A stretch of DNA of 64,000 nt from Thalassia testudinum (lineage: Eukaryota > Streptophyta > Magnoliopsida > Alismatales > Hydrocharitaceae): positions 20,895,001 to 20,959,000 of the forward strand of contig JAZHRO010000019.1 of assembly GCA_037157565.1 (NCBI GenBank), written 5' to 3'. Below the pieces are notes generated by a model that worked only from the letters and a program-made list of their open reading frames with translations, had not been told where the DNA came from and did not search any database. This document shows positions 11,591 to 22,317 of this stretch, piece after piece; position 1 is the first letter of the stretch, and each line of letters begins with the position of its first letter. A program made the position numbers and the translations under genes.

Positions 11591-11812
11591 ACCCACCACC
11601 TACTACCATTTGGGGGCATCCTCCATTAGTATATTTTGCTACCTGTACCACCTATGCCTACAGCTAAGAAGAAGGAGTAGAGAAGGAGATTAAAGGAGCA
11701 CATCACCAGCCCTTTTGGTGCCTTCTTCTCCCCACTCTCTTCAACTTGGGCCATGCCAAGGAGGAGGACTCTTCCACTTCAAGGAGGACGGCCAGGCAAG
11801 GGAGAAGGACCT

Positions 11813-11830
11813 AGGGTGGACGTCCACCCT
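11813..11830. other. 18-bp perfect palindrome centred on GACGTC in LTR-B
   Basis: AGGGTGGACGTCCACCCT is its own reverse complement. It lies about 230 bp downstream of the TATA box, so it would be in the RNA leader. The copy at window position 18-35 has decayed to GGACATCC at the centre, the change expected from methylated-CG deamination. Confidence 0.75.
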
Positions 11831-12479
11831 TGGAGAGAAGCTTAGGGCACGCCCCCTTAGGGCTTGCCTTGGAGGACATCACCTTGGTGGAGCACAGCAA
11901 GGAAGGAGTTGGAGGATTCTTTTCAAGATTGGGATCCACCAACCTTGGAGCAAGAAGCCCTCTTCTTCACCATCTATCTAGAGGATTTGTGTTTGCTTTT
12001 CTTATTTGCAATTTTCTAGTAGTAGAAGCATTCCTCTACTAGGCCTTTTTGTAAAACACTTTTTCATTTATCTAGTTGCCTTCTTTGCAATTTCTTGTTT
12101 GCATTTCTACTTGCTTTGTTTTTAGCATTCTTCACTCCCTCTCCCTAATTATTCCAGGCCTCCACTTGCCTAGAGTGAGCTTAGGGAGAGGCTCTACTTG
12201 CCACTTAGAAGTAGTATTTGAATTTGAAGTGTAAATCACTTTCTCGCCACCATTTCGCATGTTGTCTTAATTCAAAAACAAAAAAAAATGATATATTGAA
12301 AAATACCAAAAAGAATGTTGAGATTTGTATTTCAAGTAAGAGAATCAATTTTGCAAACATTTGGCCTCCTTGGACGACCATAGATACTCTCCTATCTAGG
12401 AATATAAATTTAAGAGTTGATCGGTTTTACGTGTTACAACGACCTAATTAACAAATCGCGTGAAATCGCTATCACTTTT

Positions 12480-12497
12480 TGTCGCCGTTGACGGGGA
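12480..12497 (+). promoter_or_regulatory. Degenerate tRNA-Asp primer binding site of family B
   Basis: TGTCGCCGTTGACGGGGA differs at two positions from the tRNA-Asp site TGGCGCCGTTGCCGGGGA seen intact at 21395-21412. This links family B to the Athila/Tat group and marks the end of its 5' LTR. Confidence 0.75.
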
Positions 12498-12719
12498 GGC
12501 ACGGCTTTACTATTCTTTCTCCTCTTGCTTGAAGTAGATCTCATCTCCTTCTCTTTCTTCTCTTTCGTGTGTGCAGGAACTATTGCAGGAAGAAAGCGGG
12601 AATCTGGAAGCGAGAGCTCAAAGTTCCTTTTCTTCTCACGAAATTCAGGTCGGTTCCTCTTTCTGGTCACATAATTTGTTAAAAACTACCAAAATACACT
12701 AAACTTGGCTTTTAGGACC
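12498..12719 (+). mobile_element. Truncated internal leader of family-B element
   Basis: About 220 bp after the primer site, including a CT-rich stretch and TTCGTGTGTGCAGGAAC, which resembles a splice acceptor and sits where the Athila element has TTTGTTGTGCAGATACAAG (21472-21490). It ends abruptly at about 12719, where a Tekay LTR begins part-way through. No gag or pol remains. The junction is most simply a deletion. Confidence 0.6.
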
Positions 12720-14955
12720 CTACAGAGGTTGGAGTTGTAGTAGAGTAGGAGCCGCGGCGGAGTGCGGTGAGAGAAGCGGGAGAGCGGTCTGATATTGGAA
12801 ATTTTCCAGTATCAGACGTTCTGGGTGCCTTCCGAACGACAGGCTGGACATCTGGCGACAACACCGGACGTCTGAAAGTGGGTATTAGCACAGGTACGTC
12901 TTCCTTGCGGTTACGGCCATGCAGGCCGCACTGCATAGGCGATCTGCTTCGCTAAAACTAGTGCATTGCTCTGTCGTGTGTAGAAGCAGCATTGGGAAGG
13001 CTCGCAGCACGCCCTCCCACGCTTTTCAGACATTTGGACAGCTTACCAGATGATCGGAGGACTAGTCGGACGTCTGGAACTAGGTCCAGACGGTCGCAGA
13101 GGAGTCCTGGATGTCTGAAGTCATCACAAGAACCTGAGGTGAGGCTTTGTTGACATTTAAGATGTCTGGACTTTATCCCAGACGTCTGATTTGGGTCTGC
13201 AGACTTTTTTTGACTTGTTTAGGGTTCAATTGGGATTCATTTTACGCAAATGAAATATCTATATTTTCCTTGTGAGTTCCTCTACATATTAGAAACCTTT
13301 ACATACTATTCTAAACATTCTGTTTTGATGTGTTCCTTTGTATAGGACTTTGCCCTATTGCGTTTCTAGGACTTGCAGAGGCATGTGGGCCTGCAGTTCG
13401 AGCCCCCAGTACTCCTAGATTGTCTGGTAGAGTGGTTTCCCACTATTTTATTTATAAAACATGAATGCATTCATGAAAATTACATAACTAGAAACCTAGG
13501 ATGTGGCATGAATCCTAGGACGAGAAATAGTTGCACTGTTGTGTGCGTGATTGAGATTGTATTCATAAATGAATGAACTGAATTGTTAGCAACTACCTGT
13601 TAATAAATACGAGTTGCCTGTTAAAATATGAAATGCTTGTGATAACTAAATAGTTACTTATGATATCACTTGTGCATGTGTTAAATTATGGAAATACGAG
13701 CTGCATGTGTATAATATGAGAATGGAATTGTGAATGATGAAACCTGGTATGGAATAATGTGGTGAATATGAGTATGAACCCTACAAGGAGTTAGGAGTAG
13801 AGCTCCTGTGAATGGATGGAAAGGCCTGGAAATGTGGATGGGAAGTGTGCTGGCCCTTGAGTACGTGGTACCAAGGAGAGCGATTGTCCCCATTTTATTG
13901 TAGAGCGGAGCTAGCCGCCCTTGGGTTGGGACCCGGGGTTAGGATTGGCCACTATACACTGACTTCTGTTGGCTCTCGCGTACACAGTACCGGGGAGAGC
14001 TACTAGTGTAGGGAGGGAGCTAGGCACCCCACAGGGCATGGGGTTCAGCTAGCCACCCTACACCGACTTGTTAGGTTCACTGGGCAAACCGGGGTAGTCA
14101 GACGAGGGTGCACGGACTGTGGAGGGGCAAGACCCTTGTTTGGTTATGACGGGTTAGACCCCTACTTCTGAGAGGGCTAGGCCCTATACTGTTCCGTGCT
14201 GTACTTTGGGCGTACTCGCTAGCGGAAACGACTGACCATGTGCCAGTGCGGGGCAGCCACTCGTGCGCTTATCGTGCGTGCTGTAGTCACCGCTACGCCA
14301 GTCTGTGAGCTCGGGGTGGTTGACTGGGTGTAGGACAATCATGGGGGACTCCCTCGGCTAGGAGAGCACCACGTGCACCATCTACACTTCGGAAAAGATT
14401 GTAATCAAGATCGTTCCCATGAGGAACATGCAAGATTAAGAAAGAAATCTGAAAGTAAACCAATGGCATGAAAAGGAATTACTTGTAAAATAAAATAATT
14501 GGAAAAGATAAATTTACTTGCTCGCTTTCACTACTTTAGATAGTTTAGTTACCACTCTACTCAGCGTTCACTGACTCCGTTTTCTCATAACCCTTTACAG
14601 GTCTAGGAGTTGAGCAGCCCGAGTTACCGGCTGCAGAGGGTGCTGGGCCCAGTCGAGCCCAGCAGTACTTTTCTTACTGCTATTGTACTCTCTTTCTGCT
14701 AGTGAGTTTTAGACTTGTTTACTGTTCCTGTTACTGTACTTCTATTCTATTTTCTTGTTGTTGTAGTGGTATGTATTGACTGGCAGCTTTTACTTCATTT
14801 ACTGCTTGTATGTTTTTACTGTTAGTTACATTGCATAGTGAATGTGGTTTATTTTCTTGCTTTTCGGTTATTTCTTGTTGGACGAATGGGTCTTGGAACT
14901 AGTCGAGTCGAGCCGGTCTCGGGTCCTGTAGGGATTTGGGAGCCGAGTCATAACA
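12720..14955 (+). mobile_element. Tekay-type LTR lacking its first ~440 bp
   Basis: Collinear with the other Tekay LTRs from just upstream of the leader hairpin to the CATAACA end. Landmarks are the hairpin at 12789-12815, CCTAGGATGTGGCATGAATC near 13496, the GGTAGCTAC-type block, and TTGGACGAATGGGTCTTGG before the end. The 5' part including promoter and TGTAA start is missing, so it cannot be transcribed from its own promoter. The right flank passes directly into H copy 2. Confidence 0.9.
12789..12815 (+). other. Leader hairpin of Tekay LTR (variant with A-T pair)
   Basis: CTGATATTGGAAA and TTTCCAGTATCAG pair over 13 positions with one G-U wobble. Relative to T3 the sixth pair is A-T in place of T-A, a compensated double change. 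Confidence 0.7.
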
Positions 14956-17900
14956 CTTGCACAATAAGAATCCTGACAACCATTAAGTCCCTTATGTATA
15001 CAACAATCATTATTTGCGCACTAAGACTTGTGTATGAAGTGCAACAAATCAAATTCGAATGTTAGTAGAGTAACATGTATGATAAAAGTTAATAAGGGAA
15101 TATTAATTAAAGAATGGCTACACACTTTTCAATAAAGTCAATTTTTGTTATCATGCTTCTTTCTCTTCTATGTTGAACGATGATTTGTATTTATTCAAAT
15201 CTTGATTATTTTTTAGACTAAATATTTTTACTGAAAGGCATATAATGAGTTGGATCAGAAATTATATGTAAAATCTCTTTTAAATTAACTTCAGTGCAGT
15301 TTGACTAGAAACACGAGTTGAATTCCATGCACCTTGTCCTTATTTGTATCCAAAGGGAGTTGAAAGTTGATAGTGTTGCAAAACGGCATCAAAACATGAA
15401 TTTGAATTTGTTATTGTGATTAGAAATTAATTTTATATCATGATTACCTCGTGTTCTATCATAAATTCTTGTTGACACTATATAAGGATAGAATTGTGCC
15501 CTCCAGATTAAAAGCTTTTCTCAAAAAAAAAAAAATGACGCAACACAATAGGATAAAATTATATGTATATAGAACATGAAGCCTAAATGAACAAATAATT
15601 TCTTCAAAAAAGCTTCTAGAAACCTAGATTTTTCTTACTATCATATTAGAATTGATTGAATGTCAAAACACCTTCTTCGATAAATTACTTTGTGACAACG
15701 AAAATGAATAAAATATAGAGAAAAAAATTCCATACCAAATGTTTCTATAAAGCAACGTACATTTGTCATCAAAACAATTGAGGCACCTGATTTTTTCATA
15801 TTTATCTTGAAATCAAATTACTTGAAGCATTAAATACGTACATCATATATATTTGGAATATGTACTTGTTGAATGTAAAGGATTAGAAGTTGGCACCATA
15901 TGCATTCTAGTAAATAATAAGAACCTTCGTGAATTTAATGTCCTAAGCCTTGATACATGGGAATAAAATGCACAAAGAGAAACTATTTTGCAATAAAATA
16001 TAATTGCAACGATCCTCTTAAAATATAAGATCATTCAGGTAAGCCATTGATGCAAGGAATTCTAGTGGAGTCTTCAAGCTTATCTGAGCTTATTCCATGC
16101 TTCCCTTATGTGTTCATCGTCTCATCTTCATGTCCACATAGCTATTGTAACAAAAAATGGTAGAACTTTGATCAATTTTTGGTACCCATACAATTAAATC
16201 ATTTTGAATGTCTACAATAGGTCAACAAATACCAATAGAGAATTTTGAAACACGAAATTTAATTTTATGTTTATTAGATATCCCACTGCTAATGGAGGTT
16301 CCTAATTTTCTATTAACTTAACTACAAATCTAATCTCCTTACAATCTACCATCTTCTTACTATTTCACATATAAATCTAATACTTTCACTCGCTTCAATC
16401 AAACTACATACAAGGCACTCTCGTAGAGGTTAAATCATCTAACCAGCAACTCCTATCCCTGTGCTCCATCCAACACTTGTTCCTCACTCACAGACCATTG
16501 AAAGGCTTACAAATTGATCTGTGAATAACATTACATCAATCAGTTAAACTCAACTTTCTTCTTTCACGTCCCCTAATGCGAAGTACCTTTCGGAAGTGAA
16601 CCAATCGTCTACCACCAACCTTAGCTTCTCTCTCCATGGCTTGTCTAGGTCAGAGATATCTTTAACTCAGTGACCTAGGTGACGCTCTTTAACAACTCCC
16701 TCGTCAGTATAAGCCCAACATCCATGTTAAATATTGATGGAAGAATGATTTAATTAAAATCAAGCTTGCTAAGATAATCAAAACTGTAAATACAACCTAT
16801 CAATCTCATTATGACATGACATGATTTAGAAGTTCTTCCTCCTAATGGAGATGCAAATTTTCTCAACCATCAATTTGCTCTAATTGATGGGGAATGGTGT
16901 TTCAAAAAATTATTGCCTTGGTAGTGTACAACATGTGTGCACAGTTAGCCTTCACCCTCCAACAATCTTTCTAGACCAATATTCCCACCACTATTCTCCT
17001 AAGCACATATTTTCTACAGGGCTCACATAAGTACCTTGCATCCTTCAAGACCACCATTTTCCTAGTTTTCTAGAGCAAATTGACACCACATTTGGCACTA
17101 TTTGGAGCAATGATTTCAAACTTGTTGGTTGGCCTACTTATGGTAGGGATTCAATATGAAGGGTGATGAGAACCTAGATACGGTAGGGTTTCAATATGAA
17201 GAGACACAAGAGTTGAGAGATTAGGGTGAGCAAAATAAGGAGTCCTAGCCAAATCTATCCTCACCAGATTACAACACTTCTTAACATATGTTTTCTAATT
17301 ATATCCTAATAGGATTTTCAATCAAAAATTTGTTTATGACATTGATAAGTAAAATTCTTTTTCAAATGTTTAGATTGAGAATGTGTTACAGTAAAGTGCA
17401 TCATATTCCTTTTTTTAAGAATATTATTGTTTATTATGCTTGTACTATTCAAAAGATATGTTGATGGTTTTGATTTTTTTATGTTGATGCCCAGCATAAA
17501 AAAATCAAAACCAGCTATACATGAGCCTAGTTTCTTGATAATTGACTAAATAATGCTTCATTTTTCCTGATATATATGTATAATCTGATCTTATTTCTCG
17601 CTGATTGCCATTTCGGAGAACATAGCAGACAAAAGTGTACACAGGATTGAGAGATATCATATCTTGATACAAATCTTTTTATTTAAGATAAATGGTTTTA
17701 TAAACGTGCCAGACTTTGTCCATAATTTCTTTGTGTCAGAATTTATTTCGAGCCACTATATAATCTCATTTTCCCATCCCAAAAACACATCAACCACAAA
17801 TTTGTGGAGGTTTCTTTTTTTTCCTAAAAGGTGGGCGCATCCTAATCCTTGCCTCAGATTGATAAGCCATGGACATATATGCAATCATTAGGAATGAGAG

Positions 17901-18251
17901 AACTAGCAAACTTGAGAGCCATCTTGGAATTGCCATGTTTTGAGTATAATTGCCAATATAATCTTTCAGTGCCAATGACTTTGAAATGAATGTCGACATT
18001 TCATGTCTTCATAGTAAACACTCGTAATTCTTACAATGGTATGTTACTAATGAAAACTTAAAAAATTATTACCTATCTATTGTCATATTGTAGTTGTTAC
18101 ATGCCATTACTCATTTGAAACAATCTTGTTGCTTGCTTTTATTATGATCAACTACTTTGCAAGAAAACCGTAAGCATCTTATCATTGCGGTTACCTATTT
18201 GCTTCTATTTCATATAAGAAAATATTTACTAAGGTTATTAGACTTCCTCTA
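14956..18251. repeat. Host repeat H, copy 2 (interrupted on both sides by Tekay LTRs)
   Basis: About 3.3 kb collinear with copy 3, which is spread over 35649-36673, 56951-57707 and 60378-61710. The 15947-16768 part also matches copy 1. The copies are highly similar with scattered substitutions and small indels. No complete gene is recognisable. Two short frames starting like secretion signals are present: plus strand at 15114 (20 residues) and minus strand with an internal methionine start near 17929. Both have substitution patterns without protein-level constraint. With insertions removed, copies 2 and 3 start about 4.4 kb apart. Confidence 0.8.
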
Positions 18252-18701
18252 TGTAATGACCTGTTACACTTTTAGCCATTTAAGATGTCTGCAGTTTCAG
18301 TCAGACGTCTGTCTAGATGTCTGGACCCGTTATTGGTTGTTTGAAAGTGAAATTTTTCGTACTGCGCTTTGCACTCTGCGTGTGGGTGGCGCGCAGAGGC
18401 CCTTCTCTCTCCCTGAACCCTCACCCAAACCCTAAACCTGCTCCTATATAAACCTCTCCCTTCCCCTCTCCTCTCCTCACACCGTAGCCATTGCCACCTC
18501 CACCTTCTCCTACGATCGGCAAGGAAGGGGAGCCACTGGCGAGGAAGTGAGAGCAGGGAGGAGCGTAAGCTAGAGAGTGTGTGGGAGTGAGAGCGGGGAG
18601 GGGGAAGATAACTGTGGGAGCTCGGTGGAGCTCGAGGAGGAGCCGGTGAGGACCTGCTCAAGCTCCTGCAGTAGCTGGAGCTACCGCTGCAGGAGGAGGA
18701 G
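18252..18701 (+). mobile_element. Tekay solo LTR, 5' portion (continues at 32296)
   Basis: Starts TGTAATGACCTGTTACACTT, matching the reverse complement of the T2 LTR end near 56945. It contains AGACGTCTG motifs (18301-18325) and a TATA box. It is split at 18701 by the Athila element and resumes at 32296 after the AGGAG duplication. The joined LTR would be about 2.68 kb, the family length. Flanks are CTCTA on the left and CTATG on the right, not a clean duplication. No internal region is attached, so this is a solo LTR. Confidence 0.88.
18445..18452 (+). promoter_or_regulatory. TATA box of Tekay LTR
   Basis: TATATAAA, 193 bp from the LTR start, followed by a CT-rich stretch. Other members have a TATA-like element 200-250 bp from the start (TTAAAAGG in T3, TATTTAAG on the minus strand in T2). 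Confidence 0.7.
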
Positions 18702-19613
18702 TGATGAGAACCTCATCATGAGCCATAACTAGCTCATTTTGACCTAATACAAAGGATAAAAGCCCCTACATAACTCAAGGAAAGGCTTAACTCAGAGAAT
18801 TCTGAGTTTAAGAAGAAAACAAGTCATAAGGGGTAAAAATGCAATTTTACCAGTATAATCTGCATACAGGTCCAAACATAGGTCAAACAAACCAAATAAG
18901 AAGGAAAGTGGGATGATCTGATAAGGGCTACAGCAATTCCAAGGAACTAAATGATAATCTGTAACCTTAAAACAAACCCACTTCAATTCACGAGGTTCGA
19001 GGCAAAGTAAAAATAGAATAAACCCTCTAAAATTCATAGAAAAATAATCTCTAGGGTTTAGAACCTTCAATTTGGCCTTCGGAACCCTTTTTGACCTACA
19101 TTGAGAACCATGCCCAATTAATAACTTAATTTGGGTTTTTGCGTAAATTGACTGGTCAAACAAGGTTTAATCTAGAAATAAAATTCACCATCATAATCCT
19201 TAGGTCCCAATTAGTCATGTATAAAAACTTGAGCCTAAGAGGAAACCTTCTTGACCAACTTTACACTTTGGTCCTCATTTATTTACTTTTTGGCCCTCAA
19301 CTTTTGAACCCTCACATTTCTGCCCCTAACTCTCCTTCGTTCTTTGCATTCAGGTCCCTCCTGCCAAAACCTGACCAGCACCATGCTCCGGCGACCTTGC
19401 GTGGAGCATGGCGCCGCGCAGGGTAAGGGGGAGGGTCTGGCAAGACAACCGGGGGTGCCCTGCGTCGTCAGCCGTCGCAGGAACACCCCCCTGGTCGCTG
19501 CAACCCACCATACCGGCCATGCGAACGCACGGACGGTATGGGTCTCCATCTCCGGCGTCCTCCGACGAGGGAGACACGTCGTCTCCCTCCGCCCTCCTCT
19601 CTGATTCTGCCTC

Positions 19614-19621
19614 TATAAATA
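19614..19621 (+). promoter_or_regulatory. TATA box of the Athila 5' LTR
   Basis: TATAAATA in CCTCTATAAATACCCCC, 0.9 kb into the LTR, followed by C-rich sequence. The 3' LTR has TGTAAATA at the same place (30508-30515), so its TATA box is damaged. Confidence 0.7.
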
Positions 19622-20990
19622 CCCCCGTCGCTCCGCCGTTCTGAGCAGCTCGGTCCTGACGGAGAAAGACCCCCACTTCCTCTCTTCCCACTCCGACAGG
19701 AAGCCCTCCAGCTCCGGCGGCCTCTCCCCTTCCTCCTCGTCGCTCTACCGCACTACCAGCTGCAGGGTTGCCCTCCCTCGCTCTTCCCGCGCCACGCCGC
19801 ACCCAGCTGGCGCCTCTCCGGCCCTCTCCTCGCTGCCGCCCCTTCCCCTGGGCATCTTCTTCTCCGGCGACAGTCGATACGACTGCCGCCTTGCTCCAGC
19901 CCCTTTCATCTCCGTAGCTAGGTCAGAACTTCTCCCCATCTCCCCCTCTTTCTTTTCCTCACTGTCTTTTATTTGATTAAACCCTCGACCGCTCCTGTCC
20001 ACCGTCACCCCCTTCGTCTCTGGCCAAACTCCGGCGAGACGCCCCCGTCGCTCCACAACCCCATAAGCCTCGCCGACCCTCACAGAACCTCCTCCTCCTC
20101 ACCCTGATCAACCTCCGCCCTTCCACTTCCCGCCACTCGCCCTCTGCAGACCCCCCGAACAAACCCACTTCTCCGCCCGCAGTTTGACCTAGGGCGACCC
20201 TCGCGCTCCGCCCCGCCGCCTGCCAGACCCCCCACCACCTTCTCCGTGCCACGGCGAAGGTTCTCCGCGTATCTGATTAGGCCGAGAGGCCGTTCCTCTG
20301 TGGACAGGTATCTCGACCGTCGTCGCCATTGCTGCGTGGAAGGAGCACCTTCAACCTGCAGCTCCAGGTGCGATTCGCCTAGGTTCGACTCCCAAGCTAC
20401 GCGGGGCATCTCCGTGAAGCGTCCCAGGCTTGTAGCTGGGGCAAAGGCCTCGCGTGCAACCGCGAACTCCTGTAGCGTCTTCAGCTGCGGGCGTCCAATT
20501 GGGGTGGGACATTTAGTCCCACCTCGGAACTTTTCAGAGAAGCGCGCCCGCATAAAGGCAAAAAGTGCCTTAGGTTCGTTGCCTCCTGAGCACGGGGTGA
20601 GGTCCCTCTCACTTACCCGCTCGACCCGGCCTCGTCCGCGACCACGCCCCGCGGACCTGGCTCGACCCGACTAAGCCTGACCTGCACTCCTCGCCCACCA
20701 CGCACGCCGGTGGGCCTGGACCCGGGCACGACCCGTACCTGAATACCCGGCAGCTCTGGGAGAGCTTTCCTAAGAGCGGCTTCCGTGAGAGAGAAACGCG
20801 GGGGAGAGGGTAGAATTAGGTTTTGCCCCTCTGATCAAGCTGTGCAAGTGTGCAGGCAGAGAAGAAGAAGAAAGACGGCCGCTGAACAGAGAAGGAGAAG
20901 AAGACTGAAGGAAGAAGAGCAGCCAGGGCTGCCCGAAGCAAAGGACTGAGGAAGAAGAACTGAAGCAACACTGTAGCATCCGCGGGTTAA

Positions 20991-21016
20991 GTCGTCTGAT
21001 TTTCCAATCAGACGAC
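20991..21016 (+). other. Perfect hairpin in the Athila 5' LTR
   Basis: Arms GTCGTCTGATT and AATCAGACGAC around the loop TTCC. The 3' LTR carries the exact reverse complement of this 26-base segment in an otherwise collinear context. Confidence 0.9.
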
Positions 21017-21394
21017 GTCCTGAAGACAGGTGAAGAAAGAAGAAAAGAAGAGAGATGGAGCAGCCAAGCAGAAGAAGAGAAGCAAGAAGAAAAGAAGAAG
21101 AAGAGCACGGAAGGGAGATCTGAAGCAAGAAAAGAAGAACAGGAAGAACAAAAGCTAAAGAGAAGACAAAGAGAAAGAAAGAAGAAAAGAAGAAGAAGCC
21201 AAACTTTCATCTCTCTCTCTCTCTTTATTTTTGTAATAGAACATGTATATCTCTAGAATACAACTTGCTCCCTGAGTTCAACCTCGGGAACTCTATTTTT
21301 CGAGTAAAAAAATTATATATTAGCAAATGATGGCAATAACTATCTGTACTACAACGACTTAAGAAAAGCTAGTTGCTGCCACCATTTCGCCAGT

Positions 21395-21412
21395 TGGCGC
21401 CGTTGCCGGGGA
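21395..21412 (+). promoter_or_regulatory. Primer binding site, tRNA-Asp type
   Basis: TGGCGCCGTTGCCGGGGA, two bases after the 5' LTR end. It is complementary to the 3' end of plant tRNA-Asp, which primes minus-strand synthesis in Athila and Tat elements. Confidence 0.9.
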
Positions 21413-22317
21413 GCAACGGCTTATCTAGAGATAATCAAATTCCTGTTTTTACATTGCTAACAATCTCTCCTTTGTTGTGCAGATACAAGAAAATCGAGAA
21501 GACAAGAAACCGCACGACAACCACTCCAAGGACAGGTAAAATTCTATCCTCTCAATCCCTAAATTCTAAAGAGGAAGAAAAGAAAAGAACAAGCAATATA
21601 GGTCTAACCTGTCTTCTATACTCAGTAAACCATCAAAAGTTGCATGTTTTCAACCCATTATTACTGCACACTATTAAGGGTATTTAAGGGCTAACACATT
21701 CTTGCTTGAGCCCTAATTACCCAACAAAGAGCTAACTGGACCAAGTAGAGCCAACCTAGGATCCAACACTAGGGATTTAGAGACACACTCCTTAAGCAAG
21801 AATTGAGAAAACCAAATGAAGTGTGCCCAAGCCCTTGTCTGAAAATACCTATTCAAAGAAAACCTAAAACAATTGGCTCTCTAAAACACTTGAACCCTAA
21901 AAGACAAGACCCAAAAACTCTCAAAGGAAACAAGAGGTAAAGTTGCCCCCTTGGGTCAACCAACCTTAAATTAGGTCACTCTTTGCACTCAAAGAACTAA
22001 AGTTCAAGTGTAACTTTAAGCACCCTAATCTTAACCTAAAATTGGTAGACTTAAGAGGTCAAGATCCCCATTCTGGTCTACCTGGAACCGCAGTGACAAG
22101 AGAGGTCGGGTGGGGGAAACCCTGTAACCCGTGGGGACGCTCTACCGTGTAGGGGTCTTTGCGGGACTCTCCCTCTCTGGCTGCCCAGGTAATTCTCAGG
22201 TGGACGATCTTTCTGATCAAGGGGTCCATCTGCCCCGCACCTCTATAGTCACCCAACACATTTTTGGGTGTCTTGATTGGGTCCAGCACCTTCTAAACTC
22301 ATCTCTTCCAACAGTGC
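21413..22317 (+). other. Athila leader between primer site and gag
   Basis: Untranslated leader of about 0.9 kb with no long open frame. A splice-acceptor-like TTGTTGTGCAG lies near 21472-21482; a similar one occurs in the family-B leader. Long leaders are usual in this lineage. Confidence 0.6.

Larger units (their letters stand above)
10231..12474 (+). mobile_element. LTR of family B (Athila/Tat-like)
   Basis: Starts with the imperfect palindrome TGATAAATGCCAGTTTATCA, resembling in form the TGATGAGAACCTCATCATGA start of the Athila LTR. It ends near CTATCA, five bases before a degenerate tRNA-Asp primer site. Inside are an AGCT-saturated stretch (10440-11125), a cluster of TTGGNGCCAA palindromes (11260-11495), a TATA box (11584-11590) and a GACGTC palindrome (11813-11830). 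The 3' portion recurs at 1-678. The left flank is CCTTG; no second LTR or matching duplication is present on the right, so the 3' side was lost. The LTR is non-coding. Confidence 0.8.
18702..21392 (+). mobile_element. 5' LTR of the Athila element
   Basis: 2691 bp, from TGATGAGAACCTCATCATGA to CACCATTTCGCCA. The start is itself an inverted repeat. It contains a TATA box, a purine-rich tract (about 20865-21195), a perfect 26-base hairpin (20991-21016) and CT microsatellites near 21211. It differs from the 3' LTR by scattered substitutions and small indels, for example a short extra segment near 29755 in the 3' copy. GC-rich open frames inside it, on both strands, are shared with the 3' LTR and are not genes. 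Confidence 0.95.

Noticed and set aside
16690..16760. Minus-strand frame with CWAY..EGVVKE, suggestive of a small cysteine-rich protein
   Set aside because: The second cysteine is Arg in copies 2 and 3, the frame ends within a few residues, and no upstream exon is convincing.
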